Origin: CAYUZU01 sp964448675
Lineage (GTDB): Bacteria; Planctomycetota; Phycisphaerae; UBA1845; Fen-1342
Reading direction: 5' to 3'
Assembly (NCBI GenBank): GCA_964448675.1
Contig: CAYUZU010000007.1
Location: 1 to 64,000, forward strand
Length of the DNA: 64,000 nucleotides
Part shown: positions 7,804 to 17,005 of the stretch, piece by piece
How positions within the stretch are numbered: position 1 is the stretch's first letter
Layout: each line of letters begins with the position of its first letter
The notes under the pieces: generated by a model
What the model saw: only the letters and a program-made list of their open reading frames with translations
Database searches by the model: none
Told to the model about the DNA's origin: nothing
Program-made: the position numbers and the translations under genes

Positions 7804-10206
7804 CTACTTGCGGTCCAGCCGGCGAATGGGCGAGAACTCGAGCACCATGGTTTTCTCGCCCAGCCCGGCGAATTTGATGGCGGCCCGTGTCTGGCCGGGC
7901 CCGGGGCGAATCCACACGATCTGCCCCGGCCCGTACTTGTCATGCTCTACCAGCATGCCAGGCTTCCAGTCGGCGTACGCGGGTGAAACGGGCGGCTCGG
8001 GCGTCGCGGGGGTCTCGCGGCGCCGGTGTCGCATCGGCCGCGGGGGCGCCGCGTCTTCGTCGGGCACGAACTGTGGCCCGGGCGCGTCGCACGGCGGCCG
8101 CTCGGGCGCATCCTCTGTCGGCGGTGGGAACGACAGGTCGTCCTGCTCGGCACGCTGGCGCAATCCGCGCCGGGGCACCAGTCGGGCGGCCTCTTCCGGC
8201 GGCAGGTCGTCGACCATGGGCACGAAGCCGTCGGGCTGATTCGAGACCGACGAGCGGGTTACCCACTTGGGGCGCAGGTCGTGGTGTTCGAGGCCGCCGT
8301 CGGCGAGCTCGACCAGGAACTGTGATTTCGGGCGCGGCTGTGGCTGTCCGCGGATGATGCGCTCACGCGCGTGTGACAGGTGGAGCAGCGCCTTCGCCCG
8401 CGTGATGCCGACGAAACACAAGCGCCGCTCTTCCTCGACGTCGTCCCCCTCGCGCAGGACGCGCTCGTGCGGCAGCAGGCCCTGCTCCATGCCGACGAGG
8501 AACACCACGGGGAACTCCAGGCCCTTGGCCGCGTGCAGCGTCAGCAGCAGGACCACGCCGGCGCCTTCGTCCACCGCGTCCTGGTCGCTTGTCAGCGCGA
8601 CGCGCGTAAGAAAATCCGCCAGCGACGGCTCCTCGACGTCACTCTCGTAGCGCGTGGCGGCGGTGACGAGCTCTTCGACGTTGGCGAGGCGGTCTTCGCC
8701 GTGCTCGTCACGGTTGGTCTTGAGGTCTTCCTCGAGGCCCGACTCGCTGAGGACGTAGCTCACCGCATCCGCCACGCCCATCTTGTGGGCGGCCCCCAGC
8801 CGGTCGATCAGGTCCGCGAATGCGGCCAGGCGTTTGGCGGCCTTCCGGAGCGAGCCGACAGTGTGGGCGTCGCGGGCGGCCGCGAGCAGCGGCGCGCCGG
8901 ACTCTGCCGCGTGTAGGCGCAGGCGCTCGACGGTGGTCTTGCCGATGCCGCGGGTCGGGGTGTTGATGATGCGCAGGCAGGCGTTGTCGTCGGCGGGATT
9001 CACGATCAGGCGCAGGTAGGCGAGCGTGTCGCGGATTTCCTTGCGGTTGTAGAACTCGACGCCGCGGGCGATGCGGTAAGGGATGCCGTGGTGCCGCAGG
9101 CTTTCCTCGAGGCCGCGCGACAGCGCGTTGACACGATAGAAGATCGCGAAGTCGCTCCAGGGGCGGCCATTGGCGTGCAGCTGCACGATGCGCTGGGCAA
9201 TGTGATTGGCTTCGTCGGATCCGCTGGCGAAGGCCCAGGCCTGTACCGGCGCGCCGGGGCCGAGTTCGCTCCACAGGTCCTTGTGCTTGCGGTGGTGGTT
9301 CTTCTCGATCAGCTGCGATGCGAGTCGCAGGATGCTGCCGGTGGAGCGGTAGTTCTGCTCCAGGCGCACGACCCTGGCGTCAGGGTAATCCCGCTCGAAG
9401 TCGAGAATATTGCGCAGATCGGCGCCGCGCCAGCCGTAAATGCTCTGGTCGGGATCGCCGGTGGCACAGATGTTGCGATGGTGGCGCGAAAGCAGGGCGG
9501 CGATGAGATACTGCGCGTGGTTGGTGTCCTGGTACTCGTCGATGAGCACGTATCGGAATCGCACGTTGAGCCGCTCGGTGATATCGGGATGATCGCGCAG
9601 CACGACGGCCACGCGCATCAGCAGATCGTCAAAGTCCACCGCGTTGCGCTGCTGGAGCAGCTTCTCGTAGACCTCGTAGACATGGGCCACGTTGCGGTCC
9701 TGGTACCAGTCGGCCTGCTCGCTGCACGCCGCGGGCGTCAGCAGGCGGTTCTTGGCGTCGCTGAGCTTGGTGCGGACGAATTCGGGGCGCAGCGCGGTGT
9801 CGCTGATGCCAGTGGCCTCCATGGCCTCCTTGACCAGGCGCAGGCTGTCGGTTTCGTCGTAGATCGAGAAGCCCGGCTCGACGCGAGCCAGGGTGCCGAA
9901 TTCCCGCAGCAGCCGCACGCCCAGCGCATGAAACGTGTACACCCACATGCCGCGGCGGACGCCGAGGGCTTCGATGCGATCGCGCATCTCGCCGGCGGCC
10001 TTGTTGGTAAAGGTGATCGCGACGACGTTGTGCGGCGCGACGCCGCTATGGACGAGGTACGCGGCCCGGCGCGTGATCACGCGGGTCTTGCCGCTGCCGG
10101 GGCCGGCGAGGACGAGCAGCGGGCCGTCGATGTGCGTGACCGCTTCCTGCTGCGGGCCATTCAGGTCGGCCAGGATCGCGGCGGCATCGGAGCGTGCAGG
10201 TGACAT
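7804..10206 (-). CDS. pcrA: ATP-dependent 3'-5' DNA helicase, PcrA/UvrD family
   Basis: A superfamily 1A helicase of 800 residues acting in nucleotide excision repair and in clearing replication blocks. All family motifs are visible: Walker A AGPGSGKTRV, Walker B LIDEYQDTN, DPDQSIYGWRGAD, QNYRSTGSIL, LHAAKGLEFPVVFLVG and EERRLCFVGITRA. The C-terminus ends in a Tudor-like domain (GMLVEHDKYGPGQIV, then LEFSPIRRLDRK) that binds RNA polymerase in PcrA. A charged Pro-rich linker of about 100 residues separates it from the motor. The ATG has no clear Shine-Dalgarno; TATATG sits five bases upstream, a weak leaderless candidate. Confidence 0.95.
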   Translation of the reverse strand: MSPARSDAAAILADLNGPQQEAVTHIDGPLLVLAGPGSGKTRVITRRAAYLVHSGVAPHNVVAITFTNKAAGEMRDRIEALGVRRGMWVYTFHALGVRLLREFGTLARVEPGFSIYDETDSLRLVKEAMEATGISDTALRPEFVRTKLSDAKNRLLTPAACSEQADWYQDRNVAHVYEVYEKLLQQRNAVDFDDLLMRVAVVLRDHPDITERLNVRFRYVLIDEYQDTNHAQYLIAALLSRHHRNICATGDPDQSIYGWRGADLRNILDFERDYPDARVVRLEQNYRSTGSILRLASQLIEKNHHRKHKDLWSELGPGAPVQAWAFASGSDEANHIAQRIVQLHANGRPWSDFAIFYRVNALSRGLEESLRHHGIPYRIARGVEFYNRKEIRDTLAYLRLIVNPADDNACLRIINTPTRGIGKTTVERLRLHAAESGAPLLAAARDAHTVGSLRKAAKRLAAFADLIDRLGAAHKMGVADAVSYVLSESGLEEDLKTNRDEHGEDRLANVEELVTAATRYESDVEEPSLADFLTRVALTSDQDAVDEGAGVVLLLTLHAAKGLEFPVVFLVGMEQGLLPHERVLREGDDVEEERRLCFVGITRAKALLHLSHARERIIRGQPQPRPKSQFLVELADGGLEHHDLRPKWVTRSSVSNQPDGFVPMVDDLPPEEAARLVPRRGLRQRAEQDDLSFPPPTEDAPERPPCDAPGPQFVPDEDAAPPRPMRHRRRETPATPEPPVSPAYADWKPGMLVEHDKYGPGQIVWIRPGPGQTRAAIKFAGLGEKTMVLEFSPIRRLDRK

Positions 10207-10476
10207 ACTTTCATATAGCCCGGCGGGCGGCGATCGTCCATGCGGCGGGGCGCAATGGTTGCGCGGTGCCGGCCGCCGCCACGCGGTGCGAGGCCGATTG
10301 CGGGCCGCGCAGGGCGATTCTGCACCCGACGTCCCCGGTTACGCGGCGGAATGTCGGTCGACCGGGTGGCCGATAGAGGGAGTGACCGTCGGTGACGAAG
10401 GTTGCGGGGATCGGTCGGCGGCCGTGGTCGGCAGATGCCCGAGGTGACATGGAGATTGTCTTCTGAGGAGCGCGTG

Positions 10477-10542
10477 ATGTTCTGGGTAGCTTTCTGGGCG
10501 GTGATCCTGGCCATGTTTGGCGGACTGGTCGGCTTCGCGTAG
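10477..10542 (+). CDS. Possible 21-residue membrane peptide
   Basis: A short frame reading MFWVAFWAVILAMFGGLVGF plus one alanine, almost entirely a single hydrophobic helix. GAGGAG lies six bases before the ATG, one of the best ribosome-binding sites in the window. A strong hairpin follows 60 bases after the stop, so it could be a self-contained small gene. The rest of 10207-10720 holds no other recognisable gene. It may instead be chance, or a leader for the histidine kinase at 10721. I do not recognise a family. Confidence 0.45.
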   Translation: MFWVAFWAVILAMFGGLVGFA

Positions 10543-10601
10543 CGCCGGTGGCGCGGCGAACGCCGGCTCCCACCAAGAGAAGCCCGCGGATCGACGAATG
10601 A

Positions 10602-10633
10602 GCCGAGCCGGGTCCGAAAGGCCCCGGCTCGGC
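10602..10633 (+). terminator. Terminator-like hairpin
   Basis: A perfect 11-bp GC-rich stem (10602-10612 with 10623-10633) and a 10-base loop, followed by GTGTTTC. It lies after the 21-residue frame and about 90 bases before the kinase ATG. Confidence 0.6.
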
Positions 10634-10720
10634 GTGTTTCAGGCCGGCGGCTGCCTGCGCGTGGTGGCAACTGGGGTCCTTGACGCAACAAACCTGAAAC
10701 ACGACGATGAAGGCCACGTC

Positions 10721-11152
10721 ATGAACGACGATCAAGGGAGAATCGCGGAGCTCGAGCGACGTTGCGAGGCGGCGGAGGCGGCGCTGGCGCGATTGACCGG
10801 GGCGGCGCCGGGGGCTGGCAGCCCGGTTGATCCCGAGGCGGCACTGCACGAGCGCGACGAGACGTTGCGCGGTATTTTCGACACGATGCGGTCGGGTCTC
10901 ATCCTGGTCGATCCGCAAGGGGTGATTGTCTACGCGAACCGCCGAATGGCCGAGATGCTCGGCCGACCGGAGTCGAAGGTCGTGGGCAGCGCTTATGTTG
11001 ACCACACCCATGGGTCGGTCTCGGACGAAGCCCGCGAGAACATGCACCGGCTGATGCGGGGGGAGATCGACCACGTCCTGGTCGAGCGGCTGTATGTGCG
11101 AAGCGACGGGGAGACTTTCTGGGGGCAGCTCTCGGGCAGCCGGCTGCATTAA
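10721..11152 (+). pseudogene. N-terminal PAS part of a split hybrid histidine kinase
   Basis: A 143-residue piece starting at ATG 10721: a short coiled-coil-like start (RIAELERRCEAAEAALARL) and one PAS domain (IFDTMRSGLILVDPQGVIVY to SDGETFWGQLSGSRLH). It stops at TAA 11150-11152, in the middle of the PAS core, just where homologous domains continue with PDGSLRG. The downstream sequence resumes at once in the same frame with PDGSLRGLVGIITDITEHK. It is therefore the 5' portion of a 922-codon kinase gene cut by one nonsense codon, not an independent gene. A sequencing error is possible. Confidence 0.75.
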
Positions 11153-11164
11153 CCGGACGGCTCG

Positions 11165-13489
11165 TTGCGCGGTCTGGTGGGCATCATCACCGATATTACC
11201 GAGCACAAGCGCGCCGAGGAGGCCTTGCGCGCGAGCGAGACGCGTTTTCGCGGGCTGGTTGAGCAGGCGCAGGCGGGTGTCTGGACGATTGACGCCGACG
11301 CGGTTACGACCTACGTGAATCCGCGCATGGCGGAGATCCTGGGCTATGCGCCGGAGGAGATGATCGGCCGGCACCTGTTCACGTTCATGGGTGAGGCAGG
11401 CCGGGCGCTGGCGCAGGAGGACCTGGCACGCCGCCAACAGGGAATCGCCGAGGCGCACGAGTTCGAGTTCTTGCGCAAGGACGGGACGAAGGCGATCACG
11501 GGCATGTGGACCAGTCCGCTGCCGTCGGCAACCGGCCGCTACCAGGGGGCGATGGCGATCGTTACCGACATCACCGAGCGCAAGCGGGCGGAGGCGGCAC
11601 TGCGGGAGAGCGAGGAGCGCTTTCGCCTGCTGCTCAACGACGTGTCGATGGTCTCTGTCCAGGGGTATGGCCCGGACGGCACGACGCAGTACTGGAACGA
11701 GGGGTCGCGGCGGCTGTATGGCTACACCGCCGAGGAGGCGCTCGGTCGCAACCTGCTCGACCTGATCGTGCCGCCCGAGATGCGCGAGGAAGTGGCCCGC
11801 GCGATCAAGGAAATGGTCCGCACCGGCGTGCCGCAACCGCCGGCAGAGCTTCTGCTGGTGCGGAAGGACGGTTGTCGGGTGCCGGTGTACTCGAGTCACA
11901 GCGTGGTGCAGCGACCGGGGTATCCGCCGGAGCTGTTCTGTGTCGACATCGATCTGCGGGCGATCAAGCAGGCGGAGGCCGAGCGGGAGCGACTGAGTGC
12001 GGCGATCGAGCAATCGAAGGAAGTGATTGTCATCACGGACCCCGACGGGCGGATCCAGTACGTCAATCCGGCGTTCGAGGCCGTTACGGGCTACACGCGT
12101 GACGAAGCTGTCGGGCAGCGTCCGCGGCTTCTCAAGAGTGGTGAACAGGATGATGCGTTCTACCAGACGTTGTGGCAGACGATTACGGCGGGGCGGACCT
12201 GGCAGGGGCGCTTCGTAAACAAGCGCAAGGATGGTCGTTTCTACACCGAGGAAGCGACCATCTCGCCGGTGCGCGATGCGGGCGGGGCGATCGTGAACTA
12301 CGTGGCGGTGAAGCGCGACATCACCGAGCACCTGGCACTGGCAGCGCAGGTCCAGCAGGCGCAGAAGATGGAATCGGTGGGACGGCTCGCCGGCGGCGTG
12401 GCGCACGACTTCAACAACATGCTCACGGCCATCCTGGGGCACGCGGAGCTGGCGGTGGAGCGGCTGACCGAGGACGACCCGTTGCGCAGCGACCTGGAGG
12501 AGATCCGCCGGGCGGCCCAGCGATCGGCGGACCTGACGCGGCAGCTGCTCGCGTTCGCCCGGCGTCAGACGGTCACGCCGCAGATGCTGCAGCTGAACGA
12601 GACGGTCGACGCGATGCTGAAGATGCTGCGGCGGTTGATCGGCGAGGACATCGAGTTGGTATGGCGGCCGGCGAACAAGTTGCCCGTGGTGCGCATGGAT
12701 CCCGCGCAGGTCGACCAGTTGCTCGTGAATCTCGTGGTTAACGCGCGCGACGCCATCGAAGGCACCGGGACGATCACGATCGAGACGGCTGCGGTCAAGA
12801 TGCACGAGGCCGATTGTGCGGCCCATGCGGGATGCGCGCCCGGCGTGTATGCCGAGCTGATCGTCCGCGATGACGGGTGCGGGATGGACGAAGCCACACG
12901 GACGCAGATCTTCGAGCCCTTCTTCACGACCAAGGCGCTGGGGGAGGGGACCGGGCTGGGCCTGGCCACGGTCTACGGGATCGTCAAGCAGAACGGCGGC
13001 TTCATTCACGTTGACAGCGCACCGGGCGCGGGGGCGGCGTTCCGCGTTCGTTTGCCGGTGTACACCGGGGGCGCGCGTGAGGGGGAGCGCGAAACAGGCG
13101 ATGCTACGCCGGCCCCGCCGGGACACGAGACGATCCTGCTGGTCGAAGACGAGCCGGCGATTCTCGCACTGGGTACAAAGATGCTCGAGCGGCAGGGGTA
13201 CCGGGTGCTGCCGGCCCGGACACCTGGAGAAGCGATCCGCCTGGCCGAAGAGCACCCGGGCGAGATTCACCTGCTCATCACGGACGTGGTGTTGCCGGAG
13301 ATGAACGGACGCGACCTGGCCAAGCGGCTCTTGTCGCTGTACCCGAACCTGCGGCGGCTGTTCATGTCCGGCTACACCGCGGACGTGATCGCGCATCGCG
13401 GCGTGCTCGAGGAGGGGATCCAGTTCGTGCAGAAGCCGTTCACCACGCAGACGCTCGCGGCCAAGGCGCGGGCGGCCCTGGATCACTGA
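11165..13489 (+). CDS. PAS-containing hybrid sensor histidine kinase (C-terminal part of split gene)
   Basis: A 774-residue remainder of the split kinase, in the same frame as the preceding piece. It has the end of PAS1, three further PAS/PAC units each closing with TDITE- or KRDITE-like motifs, then the H-box RLAGGVAHDFNNMLTAILGH, an HATPase with VVNARDAIEG, DDGCGMDEATRTQIFEPFF and GEGTGLGLATVYGIVKQNGG, and a C-terminal receiver (LLVEDEP, phospho-Asp in LLITDVVLPEMNG, Lys in QFVQKPF). No membrane segment is seen, so it is probably cytoplasmic. TTG at 11165 is a formal start; without readthrough or reinitiation it may not be translated. No Shine-Dalgarno is visible. Confidence 0.8.
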   Translation: MRGLVGIITDITEHKRAEEALRASETRFRGLVEQAQAGVWTIDADAVTTYVNPRMAEILGYAPEEMIGRHLFTFMGEAGRALAQEDLARRQQGIAEAHEFEFLRKDGTKAITGMWTSPLPSATGRYQGAMAIVTDITERKRAEAALRESEERFRLLLNDVSMVSVQGYGPDGTTQYWNEGSRRLYGYTAEEALGRNLLDLIVPPEMREEVARAIKEMVRTGVPQPPAELLLVRKDGCRVPVYSSHSVVQRPGYPPELFCVDIDLRAIKQAEAERERLSAAIEQSKEVIVITDPDGRIQYVNPAFEAVTGYTRDEAVGQRPRLLKSGEQDDAFYQTLWQTITAGRTWQGRFVNKRKDGRFYTEEATISPVRDAGGAIVNYVAVKRDITEHLALAAQVQQAQKMESVGRLAGGVAHDFNNMLTAILGHAELAVERLTEDDPLRSDLEEIRRAAQRSADLTRQLLAFARRQTVTPQMLQLNETVDAMLKMLRRLIGEDIELVWRPANKLPVVRMDPAQVDQLLVNLVVNARDAIEGTGTITIETAAVKMHEADCAAHAGCAPGVYAELIVRDDGCGMDEATRTQIFEPFFTTKALGEGTGLGLATVYGIVKQNGGFIHVDSAPGAGAAFRVRLPVYTGGAREGERETGDATPAPPGHETILLVEDEPAILALGTKMLERQGYRVLPARTPGEAIRLAEEHPGEIHLLITDVVLPEMNGRDLAKRLLSLYPNLRRLFMSGYTADVIAHRGVLEEGIQFVQKPFTTQTLAAKARAALDH

Positions 13490-13492
13490 GCG

Positions 13493-13513
13493 GCCCGCGT
13501 TTGCAAACCGGGC
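13493..13513 (+). terminator. Weak hairpin after the kinase gene
   Basis: A GCCCG/CGGGC stem enclosing a GTTT/AAAC inner stem with one bulge, four bases after the stop. No T-run. Confidence 0.35.
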
Positions 13514-13594
13514 GCGTGGCGCGGGGGACGCAGTGCATGCCTTGGCCGACGGGGCTCATGGATTAGCGCCGGGCCGACACTGAGGCGGCGCCCG

Positions 13595-15961
13595 TCAGGG
13601 GCCGGTCATCTGGGCCGCGAGGGCTTCGAGATCGGCTTCGTCGACCCGCCCGTTCTCATGCACGTCGGTGCCCAGGCCGCAGCCGGTCCAGCCGGCCTGC
13701 TGCTGCAGAATCGACGCGTCGTGCAGGTCGACCCGGCCGTCGTTGGTGAAGTCCGGGGACCGCCCGGCGGGGTTTTCGTAGCGCAGCACCAGGAGACTCC
13801 ATTGTGGAATCACCATCACGGTGTACCCGTCCGCGACGGTGACCGAGCCGCCGTTGCCCCAGCCGTTGCCGCCGTAGACGGTCGCCTGGCTGTTGAGAAT
13901 CTCGTGCCAGGTACCATTGTAGGGGAAGGCGAGGGCGTAATCGGCGTAGTTGGTCGCAGAGAAGTTGGCGATGACGACGATCTCGTTGCCGGCGCCGCGC
14001 GAGAAGACCACGACGTTGCCGTTGTCGTTGATGTTGTAGACATCGCTGCCGCCGTCGGGGCGCAGGGCGCAGTCGCTCTTGCGCAAGCCGATGAGATCCC
14101 GGAAGAAGAGGGTCATTTCGGCGCGACTGACAGCCTTGGACCAGTCGATGCGGTTGTCCCAGCCGGCGTCGAACTTGCGGTCCTCGGCCCATTCGCCGCC
14201 CTGCAGCAACATGGGGATGCCCGGCGCGACAAAGCCGAGGCCCTGGGCCAGCTTGGTCAGGCTCTTGGCCTTGAAGCTGTAGGGATCGGCGGGGTCGATG
14301 CTGACCGGCAGCCGGCGATCCTCGTCGCCGTCGCTGTCGCCGCCGGCCTCGTCATGGCTCTCGACATAGCGGACGATCTCGGTGGGCTCGTACCCCCAGC
14401 CGATGATGGCATCCGCGACGCTGTACATGTCGGGATCGAAGCCGCGTGCCGCGGCGAGCGTGGCCGCACGGATGTTGTCCGTGTGCGGGTCGAACCACTG
14501 GGCATCAAAGCCGGCCCCGGCCGGCGTGTCGTCAACGATCCAGGTGCTGTTGGGCAGCTCCTCGGCGATGGAGATGGCGTTTACATGGCGCGCGTCGATC
14601 ATGTCGTTGATGCGCTTCATGAGATCCGCACCGTTCGAGTAGCAGCCGCCATTGCCTTCGCCACCGCGCATGAAACGCGTGGCGTCCATGCGGAAGCCGT
14701 CGACGTTGTACTCTTCGAGCCAGAAGAGAATGTTCTCGGCGAAGTAGTCGCGGACTTCCTGGCGCCAGAAGGCCGCCTGGGCCCCCCACGGCGTATCGCA
14801 GGCCGGCAGGCCGTTGTACATGTCGAAGTAGGTACGGTCGCCGTACTCCCACATGTAGTTGCCGTTGCCGGAGAAGTGGTTGTACACCACGTCGACGACG
14901 ACGGCGATGCCGGCCTCGTGCAGGCGGTCGATGGTGTACTTGAGATCCTCGGGATTGCCGTAGGACTCTTCGGGGGCGAAGTGGGTGACCGGGTTGTAGC
15001 CCCATGACTCGAAACCGTCGAACTCGGTGATGGGCATGAGCTCGACCACGTTGACGCCCAGGTAGCGCAGGTGATCGACGTGGCCGTCGACGATGTCGCG
15101 ATAGCGGCCCATCCGGTTGAGTCCGTCGTTGTAGCCCGAGAACGTGCCGACGTGCAGCTCGTAGACGATCATCTCTTCGAACGGTGGCGGCGTGAAATCG
15201 GTCACCTGCCAGTCATAGGCGAACGGGTCCACCACGACGGAGTTGTTGTTGTCGTAGCGGTTGACGTAGCGATAGCGGGCGTCCTCGTGAAAGTCCCAGC
15301 CGTTGCCGCCGCAGGTCTCGTCCCAGAAGTAGTACTTGTACTCGTCGCCGTCCGCCACGCCCGCCGCCCGGCCGCAGTACCAGCCGCCGCCGAGGTTGTC
15401 GAGCACGGTGCAGCTCCAACCGTTGAAATCGCCGCGGACGCTGACCCAATCCCCTTCGAGGTACCACGTTGGCGCGTTGACCCAGACCTTGAACACGGCG
15501 CCGCCGTCGGAGGTCAGCGTCGCGCCCGCGGGCGCGTGGCACCCGGTCAGGTGGTCAATCCACCAGGTTTCCGTCGGCGGGGTCTCGGCCATGCCGGCGG
15601 GCCCCAGGTAATCGACATCGCTGCCGTCGGTGAGCTCGATGTAGTACGTGAGCAACGCGTCGGGGGCGGTTGCGGGGAGAGTCGCCGACCAGACGTCGTA
15701 CGGGCCACGGCGGTGCAGGAAGGTGGCGTCCACCCACTGCGTGTCCTCGCCGTCGTCGACATGCACACGGGCGCCGGTGATGTCGAAATGGTATGTCTGG
15801 AAACGCACGTCGAAGCTCTCGCCGTCGACCGGGCAGATCGGCCGGCGATCGAGCCAGTCGATATGCGTGACGCCATTCCATTCGATGTTGTTGTCGTGAC
15901 CGGCACCGACGGCCAGCGCGGGCAGGGCGAAGAGCAGGAGCACAGGGGTGGTGAATCGCAT
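13595..15961 (-). CDS. Secreted GH13 alpha-amylase-family enzyme (branching-enzyme type) with dockerin-like tail
   Basis: A secreted glycoside hydrolase of 788 residues. The start at 15961 has GAGGG seven bases upstream and gives a clean signal peptide (MRFTTPVLLLFALPALAVGA). Then come an Ig-like region (about 25-150), a CBM48-like module (WVSVRGDFNGWS), and a GH13 barrel opening with VYELHVGTFSGYNDG as in GlgB/GlgX/TreZ relatives. Barrel motifs are DVVYNHF, the nucleophile in GFRMDATRF (about residue 424), the acid/base in ISIAEEL (about 466) and VESHDE (about 535). The C-terminus is a two-repeat dockerin-like region (DFTNDGRVDLHDASIL; DVHENGRVDEADLEAL). Whether it branches or hydrolyses cannot be read from sequence. 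Confidence 0.88.
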   Translation of the reverse strand: MRFTTPVLLLFALPALAVGAGHDNNIEWNGVTHIDWLDRRPICPVDGESFDVRFQTYHFDITGARVHVDDGEDTQWVDATFLHRRGPYDVWSATLPATAPDALLTYYIELTDGSDVDYLGPAGMAETPPTETWWIDHLTGCHAPAGATLTSDGGAVFKVWVNAPTWYLEGDWVSVRGDFNGWSCTVLDNLGGGWYCGRAAGVADGDEYKYYFWDETCGGNGWDFHEDARYRYVNRYDNNNSVVVDPFAYDWQVTDFTPPPFEEMIVYELHVGTFSGYNDGLNRMGRYRDIVDGHVDHLRYLGVNVVELMPITEFDGFESWGYNPVTHFAPEESYGNPEDLKYTIDRLHEAGIAVVVDVVYNHFSGNGNYMWEYGDRTYFDMYNGLPACDTPWGAQAAFWRQEVRDYFAENILFWLEEYNVDGFRMDATRFMRGGEGNGGCYSNGADLMKRINDMIDARHVNAISIAEELPNSTWIVDDTPAGAGFDAQWFDPHTDNIRAATLAAARGFDPDMYSVADAIIGWGYEPTEIVRYVESHDEAGGDSDGDEDRRLPVSIDPADPYSFKAKSLTKLAQGLGFVAPGIPMLLQGGEWAEDRKFDAGWDNRIDWSKAVSRAEMTLFFRDLIGLRKSDCALRPDGGSDVYNINDNGNVVVFSRGAGNEIVVIANFSATNYADYALAFPYNGTWHEILNSQATVYGGNGWGNGGSVTVADGYTVMVIPQWSLLVLRYENPAGRSPDFTNDGRVDLHDASILQQQAGWTGCGLGTDVHENGRVDEADLEALAAQMTGP

Positions 15962-16086
15962 CTTTGTCCCTCGACTGTCAGCGGGTTGGCTCATCCCAGC
16001 GAACCGGCGGCGCGGTTATCGCCGTTTCCCTATTATAGCGAGTCGGGGCGGACGGCCCCAGCGGAACGCCCTGCACCGGTCCCGTA

Positions 16087-16125
16087 AAAGCAACCGGGCG
16101 CGAGCCCGCAAGGACTCGCGCCCGG
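16087..16125 (-). terminator. Rho-independent terminator of the PEP-CTERM gene
   Basis: An 11-bp perfect stem (16094-16104 with 16115-16125), 10-base loop; on the minus strand it is followed by TTGCTTTTACG. It lies 45 bases after the stop at 16170. Confidence 0.8.
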
Positions 16126-16169
16126 GCGTATGCAAAGAGTGCACGACCCCGCCGGTCGCCGTACCGTCG

Positions 16170-16847
16170 TTAGCGGCGGCGAATCAGCAGGCCGAGCAGG
16201 CCCAGGCCGAGCAACGACGCCGGCTCGGGGACCAGGAGCACGCGATAGCGGCCGTGCGGCACGTCGAGCTCGAAGCGGTAGAGGCCGCCGGTGCCGAAGT
16301 CGTACTCGACGTTGTTGGCGTTCCACTCGAAGGTCGAGCCGATGTTGATACCCCAGTCGTCGGTGGCGCGGAACTTGAACTGCTTGACGCCGTCGACGAC
16401 CATCTCGTACGAGAACAGGCCATTGCCCTCGTCAACCATGCGGAGCGGGTTGCCTTCGTCCCAACCGTTCATGTCGCCCATGATGTCGAAGCCGGTGGTC
16501 GGATCCCAGCCGACGCGGTGGGGCGACCAGGCGATCGGCGGCAGCCAGCCGTCGTCGGTCTGGTTGGGGTAGAAGTGGAACGTGATGCTGCCGTCGACAT
16601 AGCGCAGCTGGGCGTTCTGCGGCGGACCGTTGACGCTCCAGTCCTCGCTGGCGAGCTTGAACTGGAACGAATCGCCGGCCGTCTGGCCGGACATGTCGAT
16701 CGTCGCCGAGTACGAATCGTCGCCGTCATCGGTCATCTGGTTGTCGAGGCCCCAGCCGTTGAAATCACCGCGGACATAGTACGGCTGGGCCGTTGCCGCC
16801 GCGGCGAACAACGAAACGGCCAGCAAGGCCACCAAAGTTCTTTTCAT
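16170..16847 (-). CDS. PEP-CTERM surface protein with two starch-binding-like beta-sandwich modules
   Basis: A 225-residue exported protein. A signal peptide (MKRTLVALLAVSLFAAAATA) is followed by two similar modules: YYVRGDFNGWG...FQFKLASEDWS and FDIMGDMNGWD...FKFRATDDWG. They resemble the E-set/CBM48 or SusE-type modules that bind alpha-glucans. The C-terminus is a textbook PEP-CTERM tag, VPEPASLLGLGLLGLLIRRR, which directs processing by exosortase and attachment at the cell surface. ATG 16847 is preferred (AGGAGG ten bases upstream) over GTG 16856. Its modules closely match the C-terminal half of the next protein upstream. Ligand binding is inferred. Confidence 0.85.
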   Translation of the reverse strand: MKRTLVALLAVSLFAAAATAQPYYVRGDFNGWGLDNQMTDDGDDSYSATIDMSGQTAGDSFQFKLASEDWSVNGPPQNAQLRYVDGSITFHFYPNQTDDGWLPPIAWSPHRVGWDPTTGFDIMGDMNGWDEGNPLRMVDEGNGLFSYEMVVDGVKQFKFRATDDWGINIGSTFEWNANNVEYDFGTGGLYRFELDVPHGRYRVLLVPEPASLLGLGLLGLLIRRR

Positions 16848-16952
16848 TTTGCTCACTCCTCCTTCTCGGGTGGTTGGTGGCGCTCGGCGCCACGTTCAAA
16901 TGCCTCTTTCACTTCCTCGAAACGCCCTCACTCTCCGATGAGCGAAGGTCAC

Positions 16953-16983
16953 GGGACGCCGGGATGATCGTGCCCGGCGTCCC
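16953..16983 (-). terminator. Strong hairpin after the Cys-rich surface protein gene
   Basis: A perfect 11-bp stem (16953-16963 with 16973-16983) with a 9-base loop, 22 bases after the stop of the gene at 17006. No T-run. Confidence 0.65.
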
Positions 16984-17005
16984 GCGGGTTCCTCGTTGGA
17001 CGACC

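Noticed and set aside
11150..11152. TAA as a programmed recoding site
   Set aside because: Known selenocysteine and pyrrolysine recoding use TGA and TAG, and no stimulatory structure is evident; a plain nonsense change or error is simpler.
10211..13486. A 1091-codon minus-strand frame opposite the histidine kinase
   Set aside because: Antisense to clear PAS, HATPase and receiver motifs; composition not protein-like.
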